Source: Methanobrevibacter sp. (GTDB taxonomy: Archaea > Methanobacteriota > Methanobacteria > Methanobacteriales > Methanobacteriaceae). Taken from it: a stretch of 8,997 nucleotides of DNA. The DNA lies in NCBI GenBank assembly GCA_009784145.1, contig WRCI01000061.1, positions 1-8,997 of the forward strand, given 5' to 3'. Position 1 is the stretch's first letter; the number at the start of each line of letters is the position of its first letter. The translations under genes and the position numbers were made by a program. Shown here in pieces: positions 1 through 5,795 of this stretch. The notes beneath the pieces are model-generated. The model was given only the letters and a program-made list of their open reading frames with translations. It was not told the origin of the DNA and did no database searches.

Positions 1-2
1 TG

Positions 3-128
3 AGCGAATCAGGATCTTTTTTCACTTATACTAGTGTTGATGGAAGTGATTCAATGTACAATCCTTTTTACACTTCATTAGGAGACTATAAGTTTAATCC
101 TTATGCTGATGTATGGTATTATAGTTAA
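3..128 (+). CDS. C-terminal end of an unidentified protein (5' truncated by window)
   Basis: An open frame runs from the left edge to a TAA at 126-128 and gives 41 residues, beginning SESGSFFTYTSVDGSDSMYN and ending in DVWYYS. The segment is rich in Ser, Tyr, Phe, Asp and Gly and has no Lys-rich tail or hydrophobic helix. That composition resembles the end of an exported or cell-surface beta-rich protein, but no family motif is recognisable and no function is assigned. It is the only plus-strand gene seen, so it converges on the minus-strand small gene at 310-468. No T-rich terminator follows it on its own strand in the next 180 bp. Calling it coding rests on an uninterrupted frame up to the stop with protein-like composition in very AT-rich DNA, where random stops are frequent. 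Confidence 0.6.
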   Translation, partial: SESGSFFTYTSVDGSDSMYNPFYTSLGDYKFNPYADVWYYS

Positions 129-130
129 AA

Positions 131-219
131 AATAGTTGAATTATTCTAAAGCTATCTATACTTGTCATATTATAAAAAATTATAAAAATGAAAAACAATG
201 CTAATAATATTACTAAACT
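131..219. repeat. Dispersed intergenic repeat, copy A
   Basis: Bases 131-180 match 2281-2330 without gaps at about 40 of 50 positions, with the shared core CTATACTTGT followed by TATTATAAAAAA. Farther on, the 14-mer AATATTACTAAACT at 206-219 recurs exactly at 2406-2419. The distance between the two matched blocks is about 50 bp longer in the other copy, because of added A-tracts. Copy A begins directly after the stop codon of the plus-strand gene. Confidence 0.5.
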
Positions 220-277
220 ATTAAAAAGTATTATTTAAAAATAAGAAAATTGGATACTGAAAATAATTTAAATAATT

Positions 278-283
278 AAAAAA
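278..283 (-). terminator. Possible oligo-T terminator after the 52-aa gene
   Basis: Six A on the plus strand read as T6 on the minus strand, about 27 nt past the stop of the small gene. Archaeal intrinsic termination relies on oligo-T without a required hairpin. T-tracts are common in such AT-rich DNA, so support is weak. Confidence 0.25.
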
Positions 284-309
284 TAAGAATAGTATATAAG
301 TTTAAACGA

Positions 310-468
310 TTAATGTACACCATATTCATAGTGTTTTTTGAGAATTATGGTTTGTGGCTTCACACGACCATAATCAACTGATTCAACATTAATCTTTGCA
401 ATGTTTGTTTTTTTAGCATTGTTAATAAAATTTAATTTTTCATTTAAACTTTTGGATTTTTTCACCAT
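310..468 (-). CDS. Small basic protein of unknown function, 52 aa
   Basis: The start is set by a strong ribosome binding site: GGAGGAG lies about 6 nt before the ATG at 466-468. A longer reading from 537 would overlap the end of the protease gene and adds a hydrophobic stretch that is only translated leader sequence, so it is rejected. The 52-residue product begins MVKKSKSLNEKLNFINNAKK, ends in KKHYEYGVH, is rich in Lys and Asn, has no cysteine, no membrane helix and no signal peptide, and is predicted soluble. I do not recognise a family. The gene starts 46 bp after the stop of the protease gene on the same strand, so the two are probably cotranscribed. A functional link is plausible but unproven: it could be a partner, a substrate or a regulator, or simply a passenger. 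Confidence 0.65.
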   Translation of the reverse strand: MVKKSKSLNEKLNFINNAKKTNIAKINVESVDYGRVKPQTIILKKHYEYGVH

Positions 469-474
469 GAATGA

Positions 475-484
475 CTCCTCCTTT
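475..484 (-). promoter_or_regulatory. Ribosome binding site fixing the 52-aa start
   Basis: On the minus strand this reads AAAGGAGGAG, a near-perfect match to the archaeal anti-Shine-Dalgarno, about 6 nt before the ATG at 468. It rules out the longer upstream start at 537. Confidence 0.8.
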
Positions 485-514
485 ACTAAAAACACAGTAA
501 GTAATATTATGTTA

Positions 515-1681
515 CTAATCATATATAAACTTTCCAAAATCTATTTCTATTTGTTTTCTCACTTCACTCAAATCTAACTTTTCTCCACACTCACAAATTA
601 TTTTAGAATTTTTAGGGAATGGCAATCTACCTTGTTCTTGTAATTCTTTATCAATTCGAGAATCTCTTGAAAAATTCACATACAATGGAAAATCACTACC
701 ACATTGGTTACAACTTATATTTATATTCATGCTAGGTTGAGATGACACAGGCATTTGAACTTCCACAGCAGTTTTAACAAGTTTAGTATCTTTAGTAGCT
801 ATAATTTTATAGGAATGACCTGATGAAAAGATTAATCTTAACAAAACATGGATTCTTTCAATAATTTCAGAAATTTTCTCATCTTCATTTATGTTTTTTA
901 TTTTTAATTTTATATCCTCAGTGAGAGTATCAATTTTCAAAGAACGACCATGAGATTTCCACAACGAATGATTTGCTAATTTATCTGCAATTTCATTTGC
1001 TCTTTCTTCTCTAATTTCATCAGTTACTTCAATCCCACTAGTTTCTTTTATTTCCCAGTTTTTAAACTTATATTTCTTTAAAAAATCCCTTACCAATTCT
1101 TTCCCATATTCTAAATTATTTTCAACACCAATTAATTCATCAGGAGATATTTGAGCGACCATTAAAGCATCAAAATTATTTAAACTGCCTTTTTCATCAG
1201 CTTCATCCATTTTATCTTCGACCCATTTCATATAATCATGAGCTGATCCAAAATGCCTACCTATCTTTATTTGAGCATCAATAGGTCCTAAACTACCTGT
1301 TTCATTTAAACAAATTTCGTCACCACACATTGTTAAAATTGTGCCAGCACTCTTACATTCTCCTGCAACCAAAAAATCTACATAATTATAATTTTTACGC
1401 AAAAATGTCGCTATTTCTTCCGCTACCTCTCCAGAACCCCCAGGTGTTTCAATATAAAAACTCAAAGATTTGGAATTATCATTCCTAAGAAGATCTCTTA
1501 TTGTATAAAAGTCATCCATATTTAATTCAATTGGTAAATTATTCATTTGTTGAAAATTAACTGAATATATTATAAGTTGTTTTTTAGTTTTATCACAATA
1601 TTCTTTTATTAATTCAGTCAATTTAATTTCCATTTCTCCATGATTCATTTGCATATCAATATATTCTGCCATATAACTCAT
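515..1681 (-). CDS. SDH_sah-type (ClpP/SppA fold) serine protease with C-terminal zinc ribbon
   Basis: Putative soluble serine peptidase of the crotonase-fold group that includes ClpP, SppA and the SDH_sah (serine dehydrogenase proteinase) family. Numbered from the ATG at 1681 (388 aa): an oxyanion-type loop ETPGG at 78-82; the likely nucleophile Ser111 in K-S-A-G-T, aligning with the Ser of ClpP; the family-like LGPID at 131-135; a helical, charged middle; and W-K-S-H-G-R at 241-246, with His244 resembling the conserved SH motif of this group. The C-terminus has CxxC (Cys324, Cys327) and CxC (Cys363, Cys365), a four-cysteine zinc ribbon. There is no signal peptide or membrane helix, unlike SppA or NfeD-linked peptidases, so it probably acts in the cytoplasm. 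Substrate unknown; the zinc ribbon may recruit substrate or nucleic acid (inference). A GTG start at 1693 is possible, but GGTGAT sits 4 nt before the ATG at 1681. The 52-aa gene follows 46 bp downstream. Confidence 0.8.
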   Translation of the reverse strand: MSYMAEYIDMQMNHGEMEIKLTELIKEYCDKTKKQLIIYSVNFQQMNNLPIELNMDDFYTIRDLLRNDNSKSLSFYIETPGGSGEVAEEIATFLRKNYNYVDFLVAGECKSAGTILTMCGDEICLNETGSLGPIDAQIKIGRHFGSAHDYMKWVEDKMDEADEKGSLNNFDALMVAQISPDELIGVENNLEYGKELVRDFLKKYKFKNWEIKETSGIEVTDEIREERANEIADKLANHSLWKSHGRSLKIDTLTEDIKLKIKNINEDEKISEIIERIHVLLRLIFSSGHSYKIIATKDTKLVKTAVEVQMPVSSQPSMNINISCNQCGSDFPLYVNFSRDSRIDKELQEQGRLPFPKNSKIICECGEKLDLSEVRKQIEIDFGKFIYD

Positions 1682-1685
1682 TACA

Positions 1686-1691
1686 ATCACC
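1686..1691 (-). promoter_or_regulatory. Ribosome binding site deciding the protease start
   Basis: GGTGAT on the minus strand is complementary to the archaeal 16S tail (AUCACC) and lies 4 nt before the ATG at 1679-1681. It overlaps the alternative GTG at 1691-1693, which argues against that codon as the start. Confidence 0.55.
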
Positions 1692-1693
1692 AC

Positions 1694-2412
1694 ACCATCT
1701 TATATTAATTATGAACTTAATTAAATATCATTTTTTATTGATAGTTCTGTTTTTTCATCTTACTATTTTTGAATCTTTTTTTGTTTTCACTTCAACTTTC
1801 TTTTCAGCCTCAACATTAAAAATTATCAAGTTTGTCTCTAGTAAATATGAATGAAACAGTGAAATAAAGATAAATCCTTTTTATATGTTCATATGAGAAT
1901 TTTCAGGATTATATTTATTAGTAAATATTACTTATATTACTTAAATTATAGTTTTTATCCTAGCTCATGGAAAGTAATAATTATAGATTATAGTATTTAT
2001 TTTTCAAAATCTTTTTTTTAAGAGATTATATATAAAATAATATTGATAGACAATCAAAATTCAAATTTTAAAAGGATATAATGTATAAAACACACCATTT
2101 TAATCTTATGATTTATTCAAAAAGTAGGTAATTATATTAAAATATTTATAAATAGTGTAAAATGACTATGTCAAAAGCATTTCTGTTGAAACATCTTAAA
2201 AAAAATTCTCAAACTCATAAAAAATGCATTGAAAACAAAATTCCCTAGAAAAAACTTTGTTCATTGACTCAATAAAAAAAAATACCTAAATTACTCTAAA
2301 CTTAGCTATACTTGTATTATTATAAAAAAAATTAAAAAAATTATAAAAAATAAAAAACTAAAAAAAAATTAAAAAAATTAAAAGAAAAATAATATTCAAA
2401 CAAGGAATATTA
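1694..2412. other. About 720-bp AT-rich gap without an intact gene
   Basis: No frame here has a start, a ribosome binding site and useful length. Three short readings stand out weakly. One is minus 1755-1880, 41 open codons with no ATG ending in a charged tail (VEVKTKKDSKIVR). Another is minus 2106-2195, with one internal stop (DVSTEMLLT, stop, SFYTIYKYF). The third is plus 2162-2248, 28 codons from an ATG with no ribosome binding site. They could be relics of decayed genes or chance. The right end holds copy B of a dispersed repeat and a cluster of oligo-T tracts. The segment nearest 1700-1735 must carry the promoter of the protease; TTTAATTAAG- and TTAATATAAG-like boxes are present but not decisive. 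Confidence 0.6.
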
Positions 2413-2419
2413 CTAAACT
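2281..2419. repeat. Dispersed intergenic repeat, copy B
   Basis: Bases 2281-2330 align with 131-180, and 2406-2419 is identical to 206-219. Here the second block covers the stop codon (2413-2415) of the 130-aa membrane protein gene, so the repeat includes the 3' flank and very end of that gene. Copy B has extra A-tracts between the two blocks. Confidence 0.5.
2324..2377 (-). terminator. Cluster of oligo-T tracts after the paralogue pair
   Basis: Read on the minus strand, this stretch holds T7, T9, T6, T6, T7 and T8 tracts within 54 bp, beginning about 35 nt past the stop of the 130-aa gene. Dense oligo-T on the transcribed strand is the archaeal intrinsic terminator signal. It would close the transcript of the two paralogous genes. 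Confidence 0.5.
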
Positions 2420-2805
2420 TTTAATAATAGATATATTGAACCATAATCAATTGAAGTAGTTCTTTCAGTAACTACATTACCACTAGAATCAAGAATAGAA
2501 ACTTTCATATTTCCACTTCCCATCTGATTAACAGTAATGCTTGAAAGACTATTGACTGTGCCTAAATCTATGGTTTTATCTCCAGTACCATTATCTTGTG
2601 AATATTTACTATCTGTAGTAATATAAGAAGCCCAATTACCAGTAGTTTCTATTTTAACTTTGTAATCTCCTTGAGATATACTAACAGATGTTGGATCTGT
2701 TAATCCTAACAATGATACTGCAGCAAAAGCAATAACTCCTATAATAACAATTATAATTGCTATTATAGCTATTTTCTTACCAATACTCCATTCACTAAAT
2801 CCCAT
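2413..2805 (-). CDS. Single-pass membrane protein with extracellular beta-type domain, 130 aa (paralogue 1)
   Basis: Unrecognised family. The product has a short polar head MGFSEWSIGKK, a membrane helix at about 12-34, and an outer domain from about 45 to 130. Lysines before the helix and none soon after it predict N-in, C-out topology. The outer domain contains YKVKIETTGNW, ITTD, DLGTV, SSITVNQ and GSGNMKVSILDSSGNVV, an alternating beta pattern like a small beta-sandwich or binding module. One sequon, Asn72-Gly-Thr, is present. AAAGGAGGA lies 5 nt before the ATG at 2803-2805. The gene stands 84 bp after a 169-aa paralogue on the same strand; their outer domains are about three-quarters identical, whereas the linkers differ. 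A 16-bp palindrome lies just upstream. The head lacks an archaellin/pilin cleavage motif I can recognise, so a pilin role is not supported. A surface or cell-envelope role is inferred. Confidence 0.75.
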   Translation of the reverse strand: MGFSEWSIGKKIAIIAIIIVIIGVIAFAAVSLLGLTDPTSVSISQGDYKVKIETTGNWASYITTDSKYSQDNGTGDKTIDLGTVNSLSSITVNQMGSGNMKVSILDSSGNVVTERTTSIDYGSIYLLLKV

Positions 2806-2831
2806 ATAATTCCTCCTTTAAAGTACATATT

Positions 2832-2847
2832 TTTTCATATATGAAAA
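2832..2847. promoter_or_regulatory. Perfect 16-bp palindrome upstream of paralogue 1
   Basis: TTTTCATATATGAAAA equals its own reverse complement and ends 26 bp before the ATG of the 130-aa gene, just outside its ribosome binding site. Its position suits an operator for a dimeric regulator or an RNA hairpin in the leader. The centre ATATAT also resembles a TATA box but would sit too close to the start to leave room for the leader. Confidence 0.35.
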
Positions 2848-2881
2848 CAAGTTTTAAATCCTTTACAAATACATATTTTTT

Positions 2882-2889
2882 AAAAAAAA
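2882..2889 (-). terminator. Oligo-T terminator between the paralogues
   Basis: Eight A on the plus strand give T8 on the minus strand immediately after the TAA of the 169-aa gene (2890-2892). It may end or attenuate that transcript before paralogue 1. Confidence 0.4.
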
Positions 2890-3399
2890 TTATTTAACTC
2901 TTAATACTATGGTTATACTACCATAATTAATAGAATTAGTTTTCTTAGTAACTACATTATCATCAGAATCAAGAATAGAAACTTTCATATTTCCACTTCC
3001 CACCTGATTAATAGTAATACTTGAAAAACTAGTAACTGTGCCTAAATCAATAGTTGCATCTCCATTATCACTATCTTGTGAATATTGACCATCTGTAGTA
3101 ATATAAGAAGCCCAATTACCCGTTGTTTCTATTTTAACTTTATAATCTCCTTGAGCCACTTCAACTACATTTCCATGACTAGTGTTTCTATTTCTTGTAT
3201 TGTTATCTCTATTTCTTGTGTTATTATCATCAATGTTATTATTAATATTTTCAGTAATAGTGTTAACTATAGGTTCAGTAGTTCTAGCAATTTCACCAAC
3301 TACTAAAATAGTTACAGCTCCAAGAACAGCAATAATAGCTAGAACAATAACTAATATTACAGCTATTTTCTTATTATTACTCCATTCATCAAATCCCAT
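2890..3399 (-). CDS. Single-pass membrane protein with glycosylation-prone linker and beta-type domain, 169 aa (paralogue 2)
   Basis: Paralogue of the downstream 130-aa protein; family not recognised. It has a polar head MGFDEWSNNKK, a membrane helix at about 12-35, then an Asn-rich linker at about 38-82 and the shared outer domain from about 83 to 169 (YKVKIETTGNW, ITTD, DLGTV, GSGNMKVSILDS). The linker carries a seven-residue repeat, NNTRNRD then NNTRNRN, and three Asn-X-Ser/Thr sequons, suggesting an exposed N-glycosylated stalk. Topology is predicted N-in, C-out. The start at 3397-3399 is preceded by an unusual all-G ribosome binding site (GGGGGA, 7 nt spacing). The main difference from paralogue 1 is about 39 extra residues in the stalk. 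An array of 17-bp repeats begins about 90 bp upstream. A role at the cell surface is inferred; no enzymatic motif is visible. Confidence 0.75.
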   Translation of the reverse strand: MGFDEWSNNKKIAVILVIVLAIIAVLGAVTILVVGEIARTTEPIVNTITENINNNIDDNNTRNRDNNTRNRNTSHGNVVEVAQGDYKVKIETTGNWASYITTDGQYSQDSDNGDATIDLGTVTSFSSITINQVGSGNMKVSILDSDDNVVTKKTNSINYGSITIVLRVK

Positions 3400-3406
3400 A
3401 ATCAGT

Positions 3407-3411
3407 CCCCC
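3407..3411 (-). promoter_or_regulatory. Unusual G5 ribosome binding site of paralogue 2
   Basis: The minus strand reads TCGGGGGA, 7 nt before the ATG at 3399. GGGGG can pair with CCUCC of the 16S tail only with a G-U wobble. The same octamer precedes the amidohydrolase start. Confidence 0.5.
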
Positions 3412-3490
3412 GATAAAAATTTCTTAAAAAATCAATAAATCTAATATAAAAGTCATTAATTTAATATAAATTAATATAATAAAATAAAAT

Positions 3491-3660
3491 TAATATAAAA
3501 TATAAACTAATATAAAATATAAACTAATATAAAATATAAACTAATATCAAATATAAATCAATATCCAACATACATTAATATAAAATATAAACTAATATCA
3601 AATATAAATCAATATCCAACATACATTAATATAAAATATAAATCAATATCTCATGTAAAT
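3491..3660. repeat. Tandem array of ten 17-bp units
   Basis: The period is an exact 17 bp from 3491 to 3660. Three unit types occur: TAATATAAAATATAAAC (units 1-3, 6 and, with a changed end, 9), TAATATCAAATATAAAT (units 4, 7) and CAATATCCAACATACAT (units 5, 8; a variant is unit 10). Units 3-5 and 6-8 form a 51-bp higher-order repeat. On the minus strand the main unit is GTTTATATTTTATATTA, which contains TTTATATT and resembles an archaeal TATA box. The array lies upstream of the 169-aa gene. Degenerate related sequence continues to about 3440. Confidence 0.85.
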
Positions 3661-3828
3661 TAATATTTATATGGACATATATGGCTATTATAGTAATAAT
3701 ATCCTACAATACATCATATAATTAATTATTAATATGAATTTTATATAGATTATATATCTATTATACTAAATAATATATATAAAGTTTTCTAATTTAAGAA
3801 AAATAAGAAAACTTATAGTAAACTATGA
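3661..3828. other. AT-rich spacer between two tandem arrays
   Basis: No gene is seen. It contains one clean inverted repeat, AAGTTTTCT at 3782-3790 and AGAAAACTT at 3806-3814 with a 15-nt loop, and a shorter ATAGAT/ATCTAT pair near 3750. The hairpin could form in RNA from either strand; no T-run follows it closely enough to call a classical terminator. Confidence 0.4.
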
Positions 3829-3975
3829 AAAAAGTATACTCTTAAAAATAAAAAGTATACCCTCGAAAATAAAAAATATACTCTTAAAAATAAAAAATAT
3901 ACTCTTAAAAATAAAAAATATACCCTTGAAAATAAAAAGTATACCCTCGAAAATAAAAAGTATACTCTTAAAAAT
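3829..3975. repeat. Tandem array of seven 21-bp units
   Basis: Seven contiguous 21-bp units begin at 3829, 3850, 3871, 3892, 3913, 3934 and 3955. Each has five A, then RTATACYCTYRAAAAT. Units 1 and 7 are identical, 2 and 6 are identical, and 3 and 4 are identical; unit 5 is a mixture. The array ends 25 bp past the stop of the amidohydrolase gene. On the minus strand, the direction of that gene, every unit carries T5-T6 and T4-T5 tracts, so transcription from the gene would meet about 14 oligo-T tracts. Confidence 0.85.
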
Positions 3976-3999
3976 TATAGATTTTAAAAACTATAAATT

Positions 4000-5784
4000 T
4001 CAACTTGGCAAGCTATACACAAGCTTACCATTTAAATATGTTCTTAAAATCTTAGTATCACTTATTTTTAAAGGATCAATAGATAAGAGGTTCTGATCTA
4101 TTACAATTAAATCAGCTGATTTACCTACTTCAAGTGTTCCGATATTGTCTTCTTCAAATATAGAATAAGCAGCATTAATCGTATATCCACGTATAGCATT
4201 TTTTATATCCAAACGTTCTTCTGGCCACAACAAATATTTGGGATCATCAATATCAGTTATATTTTCTGGTACACCATATGCTGGTCCATCAGGTAAATTT
4301 CTAGTAACTGCAATTTCAATGGCATAAAATGGATTAGGAACATTTGTAACTGGATAATCAGATGAAAAAGTTAACATAGCTCCATTATCTACAAAAGATC
4401 TTAAAGGCCATTCATTATTTGCACGTTCACCAAGAACAGGATACTCTATTTGTTCCCATGCTCCAGGTTGTTTAAAATGCCAGAAAGTTTGGACAACTGG
4501 TACTACATTAAGTTCTTTAAACCTCGAAAAATCATTTTCATCAACTAATTGAAGATGAGTTATTGCATTACGACTATTTAAATCAGGACCATTATTTTTA
4601 GAATATTCTGCTGCATCTAAAGCCATTCTAACTGCAGCATCACCAATTGAATGAGTGTGAGCTTGAATCCCTTTTTTGTTCAATGATAGAAAAACATCAT
4701 TTAAAGCTTCTTGAGTCCAAATTCCTTCACCATACTCATTAGTTGTATTGTTATAAGGTTTTAAAAGATAAGCAGATTCACCAGCTAAAATCCCATCTGT
4801 GAAAACTTTTGCAGCTATTAATTTTAGCATATCACTATTATACTTCGCTTTCAATTCTTCAATCTTAGCAATGTCATTTTCAATATCCCAAGGTTTTAAA
4901 ATGTTTGCTCCTCGCACTCTTAAATTAAGAAGTCCTTCTTCTTCTAACTTATGATATCCTTCCCATGGAACATCAAGATATCCATTTCCAGGAAGAGTCA
5001 TAATAGATGTGTATCCTAATGAATTTAAATTTGATTGAAAATTCTGTAAAGCAGTTGATAATTTATCTTCACTTAAATTAGGATCTGGTACTAGAGCCAT
5101 TGCACTATCCCTAACTGAACCCCAGAGTTCCCCAGTCTTATTATTTTTTACAATTTCTCCACCTATAGGGGCTGAAGTATTTTTTGAAATATTAGAATAT
5201 TCGAAACCTTTTGAATTGAGCCATACAGAATGACCATCTAAAGCATATATTATAATCGGTTTATCTTGAGAGATTTCATCTAACCTTTCTTTTTTAGGAC
5301 CATTTGTTAGCTCATCCCCTTCAAATAAACCAACATTAACTCCAAAACCATAATAAACATCTTGATTAGGATTAGCTTCCACAAAATCAGCAATAGTTTT
5401 TAATACTGAATCCACATCAGTATCTTCAAGTAAAACAAAATCAAAGAAATCGGGAGATATTGTGTGAATATGACCATCTATAAATCCTGGTAGAAGCATG
5501 CCTCCTTGTAAATCTACAATTTCCTTGGCACTTTCTTTATAAGATTTGCCCTCTTCAGCTGAACCTACAAAAACTATTTTACCATCTTTAACAGCTAACA
5601 CTTCAGCAATTGTATCATTTTCATCAACAGAATAAATAGCACCATTTTCAAAAAACAAATCTGCTTTAAAAGAAGAGTTAGAAACATCTTCACCATCAAA
5701 AGACAGAATCATATAGCTAGAAACTGCTGAAATCGAAATAACTATTAACAATGCAATTAATAATAAATATGATTCTTTATTCAT
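4000..5784 (-). CDS. Amidohydrolase_3 / YtcJ-type metal-dependent hydrolase, membrane-anchored or secreted, 594 aa
   Basis: Putative metal-dependent amidohydrolase; the family cleaves C-N bonds in amides, formamides and cyclic substrates, but the substrate cannot be read from sequence. Numbered from the ATG at 5784: hydrophobic N-terminal helix at about 5-24 (signal peptide or anchor); GFIDGHIH with metal ligands His105 and His107; KVFTDG with Lys326, where the family often has a bridging Lys; HTHSIGD with His378; ITHLQ with His410; SSDYP with Asp476; and the C-terminal composite beta domain ending GTLEVGKSADLIVID. Length fits the family with an added export segment. At least seven Asn-X-Ser/Thr sequons (for example Asn36, 198, 202, 215, 236, 508) agree with an extracytoplasmic location. 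An upstream TTG at 5805 is rejected because GGGGGA lies 6 nt before the ATG at 5784. It is separated from the ABC operon by 152 bp that include three 18-bp repeats, and so probably has its own promoter. Confidence 0.85.
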   Translation of the reverse strand: MNKESYLLLIALLIVISISAVSSYMILSFDGEDVSNSSFKADLFFENGAIYSVDENDTIAEVLAVKDGKIVFVGSAEEGKSYKESAKEIVDLQGGMLLPGFIDGHIHTISPDFFDFVLLEDTDVDSVLKTIADFVEANPNQDVYYGFGVNVGLFEGDELTNGPKKERLDEISQDKPIIIYALDGHSVWLNSKGFEYSNISKNTSAPIGGEIVKNNKTGELWGSVRDSAMALVPDPNLSEDKLSTALQNFQSNLNSLGYTSIMTLPGNGYLDVPWEGYHKLEEEGLLNLRVRGANILKPWDIENDIAKIEELKAKYNSDMLKLIAAKVFTDGILAGESAYLLKPYNNTTNEYGEGIWTQEALNDVFLSLNKKGIQAHTHSIGDAAVRMALDAAEYSKNNGPDLNSRNAITHLQLVDENDFSRFKELNVVPVVQTFWHFKQPGAWEQIEYPVLGERANNEWPLRSFVDNGAMLTFSSDYPVTNVPNPFYAIEIAVTRNLPDGPAYGVPENITDIDDPKYLLWPEERLDIKNAIRGYTINAAYSIFEEDNIGTLEVGKSADLIVIDQNLLSIDPLKISDTKILRTYLNGKLVYSLPS

Positions 5785-5790
5785 GGTTTT

Positions 5791-5795
5791 CCCCC
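5791..5795 (-). promoter_or_regulatory. G5 ribosome binding site deciding the amidohydrolase start
   Basis: The minus strand reads TCGGGGGA with G5 ending 6 nt before the ATG at 5784. It sits too close to the alternative TTG at 5805 to serve it. It is the same octamer as at the 169-aa gene. Confidence 0.55.

Noticed and set aside
469..537. N-terminal extension of the 52-aa gene giving a 75-aa protein with a hydrophobic start
   Set aside because: It overlaps the protease stop, has no ribosome binding site of its own, and contains the strong GGAGGAG site of the internal ATG.
2162..2248. 28-codon plus-strand ORF beginning MTMSKAF
   Set aside because: No ribosome binding site, very short, and coding signal no better than chance.
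1694..2412. Insertion sequence in the gap
   Set aside because: No terminal inverted repeats, target duplication or transposase motif could be identified.
2413..3399. Type IV pilin or archaellin pair
   Set aside because: A short charged head before a helix is suggestive, but no class III cleavage motif is seen and no pilus assembly genes are nearby.
3085..3427. Two plus-strand readings of 73 and 81 codons
   Set aside because: They are antisense shadows of the 169-aa membrane protein; their hydrophobic look comes from the complementary reading of the Asn-rich stalk and helix.
3491..3975. CRISPR array
   Set aside because: Units are contiguous with 17- or 21-bp period and no unique spacers, and no cas gene is nearby.
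3491..3975. Replication origin with iterons
   Set aside because: Repeats and AT-richness fit loosely, but no Orc1/Cdc6 gene or origin-recognition-box motif is visible in the window.
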